DNA of 64,000 nucleotides from NCBI RefSeq assembly GCF_000426625.1, contig NZ_KE384547.1, forward strand, positions 728,986 through 792,985, written 5' to 3'. Positions 9,422 through 18,025 of the stretch are shown here, one piece after another. A program made the translations under genes and the position numbers. The first letter of the stretch is position 1; each line of letters starts with the position of its first letter. The notes under the pieces were generated by a model. It searched no databases. It saw only the letters and a list, made by a program, of their open reading frames with translations, and was not told where the DNA came from. The stretch comes from Psychrilyobacter atlanticus DSM 19335. GTDB lineage: Bacteria > Fusobacteriota > Fusobacteriia > Fusobacteriales > Fusobacteriaceae.

Positions 9422-10146
9422 TGGCAGATAAACATATATCAAGTGCAAGAAAGATATTTTTTAAAGGGGATCAGGACAGCCATCTGGCAGAATCCCTCAG
9501 GGTCCTCAGGACCAATATACATTTTATGGAAGAAAAAGAAAACAGGGTAGTTGTCTTTACAAGTACTATACCAAAGGAAGGGAAGAGTACTATAGCTGCT
9601 AACTATGCTATGTCTGTAGCTATAAGTGGGGAAAAAGTGTTGTTAGTAGATTGTGATATAAGAAGACCCCGGGCTCATAGTAGTTTTGGGATTGAGATAG
9701 ATCATGGTATGGGAAGTGTTCTTTTAGGAGATAAAAAAGTAGAGGATGTAATTTTAAAAGGTATAGAAGAAAACTTGGATATCCTGCCTTCTAAACATCT
9801 CAGCCAAAATGTAACGGAGTTATTTTTGGGAAACAAGATGAAACATCTATTAAAAGGTTTGAGAGAGCAATATGATCTTATAGTTCTAGATACTCCTCCC
9901 CTTACAGTAGCTACAGATGCAGTAATCCTTTCAGAATATTCAGATGGAGTAGTATATGTCTGCGGATATGATATGGTATCGAAGAAAGAACTCGTTCAAG
10001 CAAAAAAAATGTTAGATAGAGCTCAAGCAAATATATATGGGACAGTAGTAAATAAGATAGATAAAAGAGGTTATTCATACGGAAATTATGGATACTATAA
10101 TAATAATTATAGTTATTATGAGGAATATATAAAAGGGGAAAAATAA
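9421..10146 (+). CDS. BY-kinase (CpsD/CapB family), canonical copy
   Basis: A 241-residue cytoplasmic tyrosine autokinase. Walker A is TIPKEGKST, Walker A' is LLVDCDIRRP with both conserved Asp, Walker B is LIVLDTPP. The C-terminal tail carries nine Tyr. It is closely similar over its full length to the riboswitch-controlled copy at 7725. It forms an operon with the Wzz-like activator upstream and the PHP phosphatase downstream, each joined by a TAATG overlap, the standard kinase-activator-phosphatase set that governs capsule or exopolysaccharide assembly. Confidence 0.95.
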   Translation: MADKHISSARKIFFKGDQDSHLAESLRVLRTNIHFMEEKENRVVVFTSTIPKEGKSTIAANYAMSVAISGEKVLLVDCDIRRPRAHSSFGIEIDHGMGSVLLGDKKVEDVILKGIEENLDILPSKHLSQNVTELFLGNKMKHLLKGLREQYDLIVLDTPPLTVATDAVILSEYSDGVVYVCGYDMVSKKELVQAKKMLDRAQANIYGTVVNKIDKRGYSYGNYGYYNNNYSYYEEYIKGEK

Positions 10147-10931
10147 TGATAGATCTTCACTGTCATATTTTACCAAAGATAGATGACGGATCGAAAAATA
10201 TCGAAGAATCTATGGAATTAATTTTATCCGCTGAAAAGTTAGGATATAAAAAGATATGCTGTACCTCCCATTATAGAGCAGGGAAGTATGAAAATAAAAA
10301 TTATGACAGAACTTTAAAGAAGTTAAGAGATCAATTAAAGCTAGAGAAAGTAGACATAGAACTATTAGAAGGGAATGAACTTTTTTTGGACTTGGACGGA
10401 CTTACTGCCCTGAAAGAAAAAAAAGTAAAAACTTTGAATAGAACTAGTTATCTTTTGGTAGAAGCAATCCCAGGGATGACAGAGATGGCATTAAAAAAAT
10501 CACTGGGAAAGATCAGAGGTCTGGGGTATAAACCTGTTTTGGCCCATGTAGAGAGGTATCCATTTATAGAGGTTAAAACTTTACATGAATTAAAAAAAAT
10601 AGGGGTTATAATCCAGGTAAACCTCAAATCATTGAGGCATAAAAAAGAGATCTATAGATGGATAAAACTGGGTCTTATAGATATTTTAGCCAGCGATGTT
10701 CACGATAAAAAATACAGAAACTATGAATTGGCAGATATAATAAGTGAGATAGATAATAAATTAGGCAGAGAAACTAGGGAAAGATTACTCACAGGCAATC
10801 CTGAAAAAATAATAAATAACGAGGATATAGAGGGGACTATAGATGAAAAAAAGATTTATGATACTGGCATTGATGACGATAACTTCATTAAATGTTTTTT
10901 CAAAAGATTTAAATTTAGAAGAAGCACTTAA
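10146..10931 (+). CDS. PHP-type tyrosine-protein phosphatase (CpsB/CapC/YwqE-like)
   Basis: A 261-residue PHP-domain, metal-dependent phosphatase expected to dephosphorylate the BY-kinase tail. Metal-binding motifs are IDLHCHILPKIDDG at the N terminus, EGNELF, LAHVERYP and ASDVHD. The start overlaps the kinase stop (TAATG). The 3' end is odd: the last 29 codons overlap the TolC gene out of frame by 89 bases, giving a basic, aromatic tail (CFFKRFKFRRST). A TAG and a TGA in the other frames lie exactly at the TolC start, so an ancestral stop may have been lost by frameshift. Confidence 0.93.
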   Translation: MIDLHCHILPKIDDGSKNIEESMELILSAEKLGYKKICCTSHYRAGKYENKNYDRTLKKLRDQLKLEKVDIELLEGNELFLDLDGLTALKEKKVKTLNRTSYLLVEAIPGMTEMALKKSLGKIRGLGYKPVLAHVERYPFIEVKTLHELKKIGVIIQVNLKSLRHKKEIYRWIKLGLIDILASDVHDKKYRNYELADIISEIDNKLGRETRERLLTGNPEKIINNEDIEGTIDEKKIYDTGIDDDNFIKCFFKRFKFRRST

Positions 10932-12087
10932 GATTGCAGAAAATGAAAACCCGGAGATAAGAAGGGAAAGAATTACTCTGGATATAAAAAAATTGGAAGA
11001 AAAAAAGAAGATGAAAGCTTTTTTACCGAAGGTATCTCTTAGTATGGACGAAGGGGATACACCATATGACGATAACCTAAATCCATTTGATAAGAGTGTA
11101 GGAGTGGAAGCCAGAATTTACATGCCTCTTTTTACAGGTGGAAAGCTTACCAATGAATACAAAAAATCTAAGTTAGAATCGGAAAAAGCATCTTTAACTA
11201 ATATTTTATTAAAATATGATATAAGAAAAGATGTTATAGAGAAATATTTTGAGGTATTAAATTTACAAAAACAGGCAGATATTTTGGAAGGGGTAAACAA
11301 GACCCTGAACAAGCAGAGGGAAAGATTGGAAAAACTTTATAATAACAATAAACTGGTAAAAAAATCAGATGTACTCAGAGTAAAGAGTGATATATTGAGT
11401 AATGAAGTGACACTTCTAGGTGTAAAACAACAGGCTGAAATAAAAACGTATGAACTACAGATACTCCTTGGAATATCTATGGATGAACCTTTAAACATAG
11501 CAGAGTTTGATTATAAGACACTGGACCTGAATAAATTTTTCTTAGATGATGATATTACAAAGGCATTGAATGAGGGAAGTAAGGTTAAGAGTACAGAGAT
11601 AGATCTTCAAAAAAGTGAGATCGATGTAAATATAGCCAGAGCAGCATACTATCCAAAGGTAGGATTGGGATTTGAAAAGAATTTCAAGAGAGACAGCGAT
11701 GGATTGGATTCTTATAGAATAGGTGTAGGATTTAACTGGAATGTATTTAATTGGGGTGCAGATATGGATACTGTGGCTCAAAATCAATATAGGGTAGATC
11801 AGGCAAATATAGATCTGACAAAGATGAAAGATGAGGTAAAACTAGAACTCAAGGAAAAATACAGTAATATGATTACTCTATCTAAGCAGCTGGAAGCACA
11901 GAATATAAAGGTGGAAATAGCTGATGAAAATGCAGAGATAGATACACTGAGATATAATAACTCCCTTATGAGTTCATTTGAATATTTAGACAGTGTGGAT
12001 AAATTGAGAGCAGCAGAGGAAGGTTATTATACTCTTCAAAGGGAACTTATGTTAGCGATAGATACATATGAAAACGCGTGGAGATAG
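10843..12087 (+). CDS. TolC-family outer-membrane efflux protein
   Basis: A 414-residue protein with a signal peptide (MKKRFMILALMTITSLNVFS) and the TolC pattern of two repeats rich in long alpha-helical coiled coil (KLEEKKKMKAF, LNKQRERLEKLYNNNK) alternating with beta strands (VGVEARIYMPLFTGG; IGVGFNWNVFNWG). It forms the outer-membrane channel of a type I or tripartite exporter. The start is set by the signal peptide and lies inside the phosphatase gene. It ends the polysaccharide-control operon but is also next to an HlyD-like adaptor and a MacB-like permease, so it may serve either system. Confidence 0.92.
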   Translation: MKKRFMILALMTITSLNVFSKDLNLEEALKIAENENPEIRRERITLDIKKLEEKKKMKAFLPKVSLSMDEGDTPYDDNLNPFDKSVGVEARIYMPLFTGGKLTNEYKKSKLESEKASLTNILLKYDIRKDVIEKYFEVLNLQKQADILEGVNKTLNKQRERLEKLYNNNKLVKKSDVLRVKSDILSNEVTLLGVKQQAEIKTYELQILLGISMDEPLNIAEFDYKTLDLNKFFLDDDITKALNEGSKVKSTEIDLQKSEIDVNIARAAYYPKVGLGFEKNFKRDSDGLDSYRIGVGFNWNVFNWGADMDTVAQNQYRVDQANIDLTKMKDEVKLELKEKYSNMITLSKQLEAQNIKVEIADENAEIDTLRYNNSLMSSFEYLDSVDKLRAAEEGYYTLQRELMLAIDTYENAWR

Positions 12088-12716
12088 GACCCTCTTCCTC
12101 CTAGGTTATTTTCCACGATTATTAAAATTAAGTGTAATTAAAACTTTATTTTAAATGTGGACCCTCGTAGAGAGAAACCAAAGCATAACGACTATGGACT
12201 TTGTGTTATAAAAATATTTTGTTCTTTCCCCCTATGGAGGGGGAGAGTGCCAAAGGCGAGAGAGGGTAAAAAGGTTCCAAGGATTCCGTCCTTAACTAGC
12301 TCTGTTTCAGATATGCGAATATTTTATTTTTCTCTAATAACATTAGAAAAAAATAAAAATGCAGCAAAAGAAATAGAGGAAAGATAGGTAAGAGAATTCC
12401 TTACTCCTCCTTTTTATGGTTTCTCTCAAAACAGAGAAACCGAAGCAATAACCATTTTGTCTTAATGAGTAAGTCACAATCGTCATTGTAGGAACAGAGG
12501 GCTGGAGCTCAACGACTATAAACTTTGATTAAAATCAAGAGGAAAAGAGATTCTCTTAGTGAACTCTCTAGTTTATTCTTAGTGATCTTCGTGTAAAGGT
12601 TTTGGTTTTAAAAATCTGTGTCAAAAGAACTTCTGTGGTATAGCTGTAAAATTAAAAAAATTCGTGTAATTCGTGACAAAAAAAGATTTAAAAGTTAAAT
12701 ATTTAGGGAGATGAAG
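12088..12716 (+). repeat. Repeat-filled intergenic region
   Basis: Holds a 'aacgactatggacttt' tail (near 12188), the GC-rich 'ggagggggagagtgcc' palindrome (12228-12270), and a type C head (CAAGGA-ttccg-TCCTTA, 12276-12293). The head's second hairpin (CTCTGTTTC/GAAATAGAG) is split by an AT-rich palindrome (about 12313-12363). Then come a 'tttttatggtttctctc...gagaaacc' hairpin (12405-12442), a type C tail (12460-12525) and 'gtgtaattcgtgacaaaa' (12664). A 76-codon open frame at 12157 is made of these repeats and is not a gene. Confidence 0.75.
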
Positions 12717-13907
12717 ATGAAAAAGAAAATAATTATAGCTGTAGCGGCTCTTCTGGTTATTGGAGGAGGCTACGCAGTATTAAAAAATAGAAATAATAAA
12801 GATATGGCTTCGGTAAGATTGGTAAAGATAAGTAATGAAAATATTTCTGAAAATTTAAAATTTGAGGGGATAGTCAATGCCAAGAAAACCTATGGATTAT
12901 ATAAAAAAGTTCCTATGATGATAGAGGAAGTGAAGATTCAGCCGGGAACTATGGTAAAAAAAGGAGACGAGCTTATCAGGTTCAGCGGTGTAGGGACTGA
13001 TGGATTTGAAAATACAGGAGTTTCTAATATTTTTATGAAGTTAGAAGAAAAAAAATTAGAAGTTGAAGTTTTGGAAAAGCAGGTAATAGAATTAGAGAGA
13101 AGGGAAAAGGTTGTAAAATTTCAACTGGACAATGCCAACAGTACTGCTGAAACTATGAAAGAATTATTGGAGCAGGATGGAGTATCTTCTCTAGAAGCTA
13201 ATAAATATATTACAGACGCAGCATTAAAAGATTTGGAATACAACAATGTAATTCAGGATATATCCCTTGCTAAACAAAGATTAAAGATTAGATCGAATAG
13301 TTTAAATGAGGAGTTGAAGGAGATGAGTCAGAATATGATCGCTCCGGAAAATGGAATAATAACTGAAGTTTTTGTGGAGAATGGGATGATGGCAGTTCCT
13401 GGAAAACCTCTATTAAATTTTGCATCTCTAGACGGTGGATTAGAAGTAAAGGTACTTATACCTATCTATCAATCCCAGGGTGTAGGTACAGGAGCCAATG
13501 TAGATATTATATCTAAGGGTTCGTTGGAAGAAAAAAAATATAGCGGGAAAGTAGTTTCTATCTCGAGTGTAGCTCAGGTAATAAAAAACGGAAACAACGA
13601 AGAAAGATATCTGACTGCTACTGTAAAATTAGATGGATCCCAGGGTCTTTTACCGGGAGTCAATGTAGGAGTAGAGATATCGGGGACAGCACTTAATGGG
13701 ATAAACGTAGTGGATGCTTTTTCTGTAATAGAGGAAAATGGAAAAAATTATGTTTATATAGTGGAAAATAACAGAGCCAGAAAGGTAGAGATACAGACCG
13801 GGATAAAAACTCTGTCTAAATATGAAGTATTAAACTTACCAGAAGGGATGGAAGTAGTGGTGAATCCGTTTAAGGTGAGAGATGGGGAAAAGGTACTGGT
13901 AAAATAA
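12717..13907 (+). CDS. HlyD/MacA-like periplasmic adaptor
   Basis: A 396-residue membrane-fusion protein: one N-terminal membrane anchor (IIIAVAALLVIGGGYAVL), a lipoyl half-motif near residue 70 (EVKIQPGTMVKKGDEL), a long coiled-coil hairpin (about 100-205), the second lipoyl half (MIAPENGIITEVFVENGMMAVPG) and beta-barrel domains. It bridges an inner-membrane transporter to a TolC channel. The ATG at 12717 is preferred to 12711 because AGGGAG (12705-12710) would touch the earlier codon. TolC lies upstream and a MacB-like permease downstream, but the matching ATPase is not in the window. Confidence 0.9.
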   Translation: MKKKIIIAVAALLVIGGGYAVLKNRNNKDMASVRLVKISNENISENLKFEGIVNAKKTYGLYKKVPMMIEEVKIQPGTMVKKGDELIRFSGVGTDGFENTGVSNIFMKLEEKKLEVEVLEKQVIELERREKVVKFQLDNANSTAETMKELLEQDGVSSLEANKYITDAALKDLEYNNVIQDISLAKQRLKIRSNSLNEELKEMSQNMIAPENGIITEVFVENGMMAVPGKPLLNFASLDGGLEVKVLIPIYQSQGVGTGANVDIISKGSLEEKKYSGKVVSISSVAQVIKNGNNEERYLTATVKLDGSQGLLPGVNVGVEISGTALNGINVVDAFSVIEENGKNYVYIVENNRARKVEIQTGIKTLSKYEVLNLPEGMEVVVNPFKVRDGEKVLVK

Positions 13908-14425
13908 CTCTTCCTTCTTATGGTTTCTCTTTAGTAAAGAGAAACCAAAGTTAGATTGGAAAGAAAAGATAAAAGAATCTTTCCCCCTGTAGAGGGGGAG
14001 AGTGCCGAAGGCGAGAGAGGGTAAAAAAATTCTAAGGGTGTCACCCTTAACGGACTCCATTTCTTTTTATCTGAAAAAGTAATAGAGGAAAGAAAAGCAG
14101 ACTTTTTCTAAATGATGTTATAGAGTGAGGCCGTGGATCCCCGTTTCTTATCGGGATGCCTGACGGGCATGGTGAGCACGACGAAACTCGCAAGAGATAT
14201 TCTGAGAAGTAGTATAACATCTAGAAAAAGGATTAAGTTCAAAACAAAAACAAGATCCTAACCAAGAAAGAAGATTCTCTTAGTGAGCTTTCTAGCCTTT
14301 CCTTTGTGAGCTTAGTGTAAAGGCTTTGGTTTTAAAATCTGTTTTTAATCTGTGTAATCTGCGACAAAAATTATTTCTTTGTATTGAAAGGTTTAATTTG
14401 TATAAAAATTTAAAGGAGAAAAAGT
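13908..14425 (+). repeat. Repeat-filled intergenic region
   Basis: A 'tcttatggtttctctttagtaaagagaaacc' style hairpin (about 13916-13951), the GC-rich 'agagggggagagtgccgaag' palindrome (13979-14021), a type A repeat (14030-14240), 'cttagtgagctttctagcc...gagcttagtgt' arm (about 14278-14320) and a paired half-unit 'atctgtgtaatctgcgacaa' (about 14348-14367). No gene. Confidence 0.75.
14030..14240 (+). repeat. Type A dispersed hairpin repeat
   Basis: The head hairpin is TAAGGGT-gtc-ACCCTTA. The second hairpin is CTCCATTT.../AATAGAG. The 3' module is 'actttttctaaatgatg... gggatgcctgacgggcat... gacgaaactcgc... taacatctagaaaaag'. Four other copies are at 17069, 20097, 31353 and 35434. Confidence 0.85.
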
Positions 14426-15544
14426 ATGATTTTTTGGATGGTAAAAAAAATTATTATGGGTAATAAACTCCGTAGTGCAGTACCTCTTATGGGAATAATA
14501 ATAGGGGTGGCTTCCATTATGGGTATTTTTGCTATATCCAGCGGGGGAGAAGCGGCTGTAAAAAAAGATCTGGCTAGTATAGCAGAGAACAGAGTTTTGA
14601 TAGGCAGCAGCCAGGGATATGACCTAGAAGATCTAAAGCTCCTTGAAAATATGCCCATAGTAAACTATGTATTTTCTCCTGAGATGAATATGACAGTTAG
14701 TTATGATGAATTTAATAAGATAAAGGTAGAAGGATATACTAAATCTGCCATCCAGGGAAAAGAGCTGGAGATTGAAGGCAGCAGTAATATCAGAGGCAGG
14801 GAAGTGTTGATAGGGGATAAAACTGCCCAAAAGATGTTTAATACATCCCATGCAGTAGGAAAAATATTTCAAATAAATCTAAATTCAGGGAAACCTGTAG
14901 AGCTCCGAGTAATAGGAGTATATAGGGAAGACATAGGAAATACTTTGGGGATAGGATCTATCTACATGGATATAGATGAATATAATAATCTGGGAAGTAG
15001 CAGGAGTATAAATACAGTGGTAGTTACCTATAAAGATAAGGAAGATATAGAGGAAACTACAAATTATGTGATCCAGATATTATCCAGAAAAAATTACAGG
15101 AACAGGTATACGATCCTGGAAGGGAATGCCAGATATCAGAAAATTGAAAAGATAAAGGATATGATCAATATATTCTTGGGAGCTGTGGGAATAGTGGCTC
15201 TTGTAATGGGAGGACTGGGAATAAGTAATTTATTATTAAATTCAGTCAGAGAGATGACTCCTAGTATAGGAATTTTACGAACTATGGGAATGAGTGAAAA
15301 AAATATACTGAAGATATTTTTATTGGAATCAACAGTTCTTTCTACCATAGGAGGAGCTATAGGAATTATCTTTGGATGCGGAGGAGCATATATAGTCGGG
15401 AAGGTAATAGGAATACCGTCTGTCTACTATGTTGACCAGATAGTAATTGTTTTTGTAACTTCGGTAGGAATGGGGATAGTTTTTGGGAGTCTCCCGGCAT
15501 ATAAGGCAGCTAAGTTGCAGCCAGTAGAGGCCATGAAGATTTAA
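14426..15544 (+). CDS. MacB-like ABC transporter permease (FtsX domain)
   Basis: A 372-residue permease: a first membrane segment near the N terminus (SAVPLMGIIIGVASIMGIFA), a large periplasmic MacB-type core domain (about 45-235), then three C-terminal segments in the FtsX arrangement (GAVGIVALVMGGLGISNLLL; TIGGAIGIIFGCGGAYIVG; IVIVFVTSVGMGIVFGSLPA) ending AAKLQPVEAMKI, the classic family C terminus. The start has AAAGGAG at 14411-14417. With the adaptor at 12717 and TolC at 10843 it would make a tripartite exporter of a peptide, lipid or drug, but no nucleotide-binding protein is encoded here. Confidence 0.92.
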   Translation: MIFWMVKKIIMGNKLRSAVPLMGIIIGVASIMGIFAISSGGEAAVKKDLASIAENRVLIGSSQGYDLEDLKLLENMPIVNYVFSPEMNMTVSYDEFNKIKVEGYTKSAIQGKELEIEGSSNIRGREVLIGDKTAQKMFNTSHAVGKIFQINLNSGKPVELRVIGVYREDIGNTLGIGSIYMDIDEYNNLGSSRSINTVVVTYKDKEDIEETTNYVIQILSRKNYRNRYTILEGNARYQKIEKIKDMINIFLGAVGIVALVMGGLGISNLLLNSVREMTPSIGILRTMGMSEKNILKIFLLESTVLSTIGGAIGIIFGCGGAYIVGKVIGIPSVYYVDQIVIVFVTSVGMGIVFGSLPAYKAAKLQPVEAMKI

Positions 15545-15580
15545 TTGAAAACCTGATAAAAATAAAAAGATAAAAATATG

Positions 15581-16032
15581 TAGTCGCAGATTACGCAAAT
15601 TGACGCAGATTATTTATGGAGTGATGAATATGAAAGAATTTCTATATAAAGAATTATCTTATAAAATTATTGGTTTAGCTATGGAAGTACATAGAGAACT
15701 AGGAACTGGATTTTTAGAAAAAGTGTATGAAAATGCTTTAATGATATTATTTGAACAAAATAATATAAAATCAATACAGCAAGAACCAATTAAAATAAGT
15801 TTTAGAAATAAAATAATTGGTGATTATATTGCTGATATAATTGTAGAAGATAAAATAATATTAGAATTAAAATGCACTTCAAAAATAATTGGAACTCATA
15901 AAGCTCAAATAGCAAATTATCTAAAAGCTACAGGAAAAAAGGTCGGTATCATAATTAATTTTGGTAATAAAAGTTTAGAAATAGAAAGAGTAGTTATGCA
16001 GAATCTGTGATAATCTGAGAAATCTGCGACTA
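15581..16032 (+). mobile_element. Inverted-repeat unit carrying one GxxExxY gene
   Basis: The left end TAGTCGCAGATTACGCAAAT (from 15581, continuing to 15614) is matched in reverse by the right end, which finishes AAATCTGCGACTA at 16032. The first 12 bases are identical and the next 20 or so are similar. The only content is the GxxExxY gene, whose stop codon lies in the right repeat. Solitary copies of the same end sequence occur elsewhere (33957, 14348, 32546). It looks like a small gene-bearing element; mobility is inferred. Confidence 0.6.
15630..16010 (+). CDS. GxxExxY family protein (PD-(D/E)XK-like)
   Basis: A 126-residue protein of the GxxExxY family: the name motif is GTGFLEKVYENAL near residue 30, and a nuclease-like core GDYIADIIVEDKIILELKC near 70-88 gives the D...ExK signature of PD-(D/E)XK folds. 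Members are common in environmental bacteria; their function is unknown. The ATG at 15630 has GGAGTG at 15618-15623. An in-frame TTG at 15600 lies within the left inverted repeat and is not favoured. The gene fills an inverted-repeat unit, so it may be a partner or passenger of that element. Confidence 0.85.
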   Translation: MKEFLYKELSYKIIGLAMEVHRELGTGFLEKVYENALMILFEQNNIKSIQQEPIKISFRNKIIGDYIADIIVEDKIILELKCTSKIIGTHKAQIANYLKATGKKVGIIINFGNKSLEIERVVMQNL

Positions 16033-16637
16033 AAAAAAGACTTCTGTGCTGTAGCAGTAAAATGATTTAATTAGTGTAGATTGGTGGCAAAAGAAAAAAT
16101 ATTTTGTTTTTTATCTTTTTAAATTATATTTTTGTGAAAAAATATTTTTATTTATGAATATATTAATCTGAAAAAAAAGAATATTTATTTTTTTTTTACA
16201 AAAATTTAAGAGAAAAACTTTATTAAAATTTAATTGTTTTGAAGAGAAATAATTATAGATGTGTTATAAAGAGAAACAAAATGGATTTGATATCGAATAA
16301 AATAAAATAAAACTTAAGTAATAACTAATTTTATGATAAGATGATAAAGAGAAAAAAACGATTAACCTATTTACTTATAGGTGAATTAAAGAATTGTGTG
16401 TAGGTGTGAAAGTTAGAGGTTTAGTCAGGGTATTGTGAAAAAGTAGTTGAATTTTCACAAAGGGGAATTTAAGGTTTAATTAATAATTGCAATGGGAAAA
16501 TAAAGATTTTAGTCACGAAGATAGATGACGGATATATGAGTATTAATTTTGTTCATACTTAATGAAAAAAATTAAATATATAAATCTCTTTATTGTTTAA
16601 ATAAAAAGATTTAAATATCTAACGAATGGACACGAAA

Positions 16638-16742
16638 AACCCCTTGGACACGGAGATACACAAAGGTGAAAGAGGAGAGCACAGAGAAAAGGTTCTCTTA
16701 GTGTACTTTCTTTTCTTTCCTTCGTGAGCTTAGTGTCAGGTT
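16638..16742 (+). repeat. Type D long imperfect inverted repeat
   Basis: The left arm 'ttggacacggagatacac... gagcacagagaaaag' pairs imperfectly along about 45 bases with the right arm 'ctcttagtgtac...gtgagcttagtgtc'. Comparable two-armed copies are near 32110-32235, 34160-34275 and 42670-42800. Single arms are scattered throughout. Confidence 0.6.
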
Positions 16743-17068
16743 AAGAAGTGTTAACAGAAGTCCGTGTTCTATGAATGAAAGAAACGACAATTGTCATTGA
16801 GTTTATTTTATTAAATGTTAGAATGATTGCTGTAAAATTATATTAATTATTTAAATGAAAAGATTAACTATATGAGGATAAGTAAAATAGTTGATATTTT
16901 TTTAGGGATTTTTTTGTTTAATCGCGGTGAGGGTTTTAGATAGTAATCTGTATGAATTAAGACAGGAGTAATTTTTTTTATGATAATATCTATAGTGGGT
17001 AAATGTAAAAAATTACTAATCATGGTCTATAAATTTAATGTTTATGAGTGGAAATAGAAAAAGATTAA

Positions 17069-17282
17069 AGTCTAAGGGTGTCACCCTTAACTGACTCCAT
17101 TTCGTTTTGGTGAGCAAAAGAAATAGAGGAAAGAAAAGCTCACTTTTTCTAAATAATGTTAATGAGTGAGACCATGGATCCCTGTTTCTTAGTGGGATGC
17201 CTGACGGGCATAATGGGTACGACGAAACTCGCGAAAGATATACTGCGAAGTAGGATAACATCCAGAAAAAGGATTAGGTTCT
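17069..17282 (+). repeat. Type A dispersed hairpin repeat
   Basis: The head is TAAGGGT-gtc-ACCCTTA and the second hairpin loop is 'ggtgagc' between TTTT and AAAA arms. The 3' module has 'gggatgcctgacgggcat' and 'gacgaaactcgc', as in the other four copies. Confidence 0.85.
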
Positions 17283-17497
17283 AACCAAGAAAATGGAATT
17301 ATCAGTGTAAATCAGAGGTTTTCTGTGTGTATCGGAGATACCCGTGTGCTATGAATCTGTGTCAAAGTTTTTTCTCCTGTGTTGTGGCAGTAGAGCATAT
17401 AATTGGTGTAGATTGGTGGCAAAAAAAGTCATGATCTAGTCAGTTCTGAGTCAGGCTCAAAAAGAAAAGGTTCTTTTAATATGTGTCAAAGTAGAAA

Positions 17498-17762
17498 GTT
17501 CTAAGGGTTCCGCCCTTAATACGGGATACCTTGATACCACGAATATTGAAATTGATTCTAATTTGTAGAATAAATTTTAAATGTGGAAAAAAAGCTAACG
17601 GAAAAATTCAAGAAGGTTTATACCCGCAAGGGGTATCACCAAAGTATCTAGAAATTTACTAATGTAAATTAAGAACTTTGCGAAAAGTTGTCTTGGCTGA
17701 GTAAGTCACAATCGTTATTGTAGAAACAGTACTGCTGAAGTATAACGACTATAAACTTCGCT
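17498..17762 (+). repeat. Type C hairpin repeat interrupted by nested units
   Basis: The head is TAAGGG-ttccg-CCCTTA, then 'tacgggatacctt'. An AT-rich palindrome ('cacgaatattg...aaatgtgg', about 17536-17586) sits where the hairpin loop should be, followed by the other arm. A 'tacccgcaaggggtatcacc' unit (from about 17621) interrupts the tail, which resumes near 17695 and ends 'aacgactataaacttcg'. Confidence 0.7.
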
Positions 17763-18025
17763 TAAAACCAAGAAAAGAAAAACTTCTGTGTTGTAGCAGT
17801 AGAGTATTAAACATTCGTGTAATTCGTGACAAAAGAAGGTTCTTTAATTTTATTATGTATCTTTGCATTGGGAAGTTTTAATTAGCGTAATTAGCGGCAA
17901 AAAGTCAGGGTCAAGAAAAAAAGATTTTAAGGTTCAAATCAAAGATCAGAGAGGGTCTGTTTTATATAATGGTTATAAAAAAAATATGATATATACTGGG
18001 GAGTATATTAGGGGAGGAAAAAAAG

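Larger units (their letters stand above)
16033..18025 (+). repeat. 2-kb repeat-filled region before the polysaccharide locus
   Basis: 16033-16090: paired half-unit. 16100-16620: AT-rich and non-coding with small palindromes (CCTAT-ttactt-ATAGG near 16358; TTGTGAAAA...TTTTCACAA near 16434-16460) and an AT-rich palindromic mini-element (about 16535-16590). 16640-16740: type D inverted repeat. 17069-17282: type A. 17498-17762: type C with insertions. 17813 and 17881: paired half-units. Just before capD is ATATACT-gggg-AGTATAT (17991-18008) and a TATAAT (17965-17970), a possible promoter region for the locus. No gene is seen. Confidence 0.7.

Noticed and set aside
12157-12387. 76-codon open frame
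   Set aside because: It is composed wholly of dispersed repeats (GC-rich palindrome, type C head, AT-rich palindrome) and lacks a ribosome site.
17016-17261. 81-codon minus-strand frame
   Set aside because: It is the reverse of a type A repeat; the reading frame is not kept open in the other type A copies.
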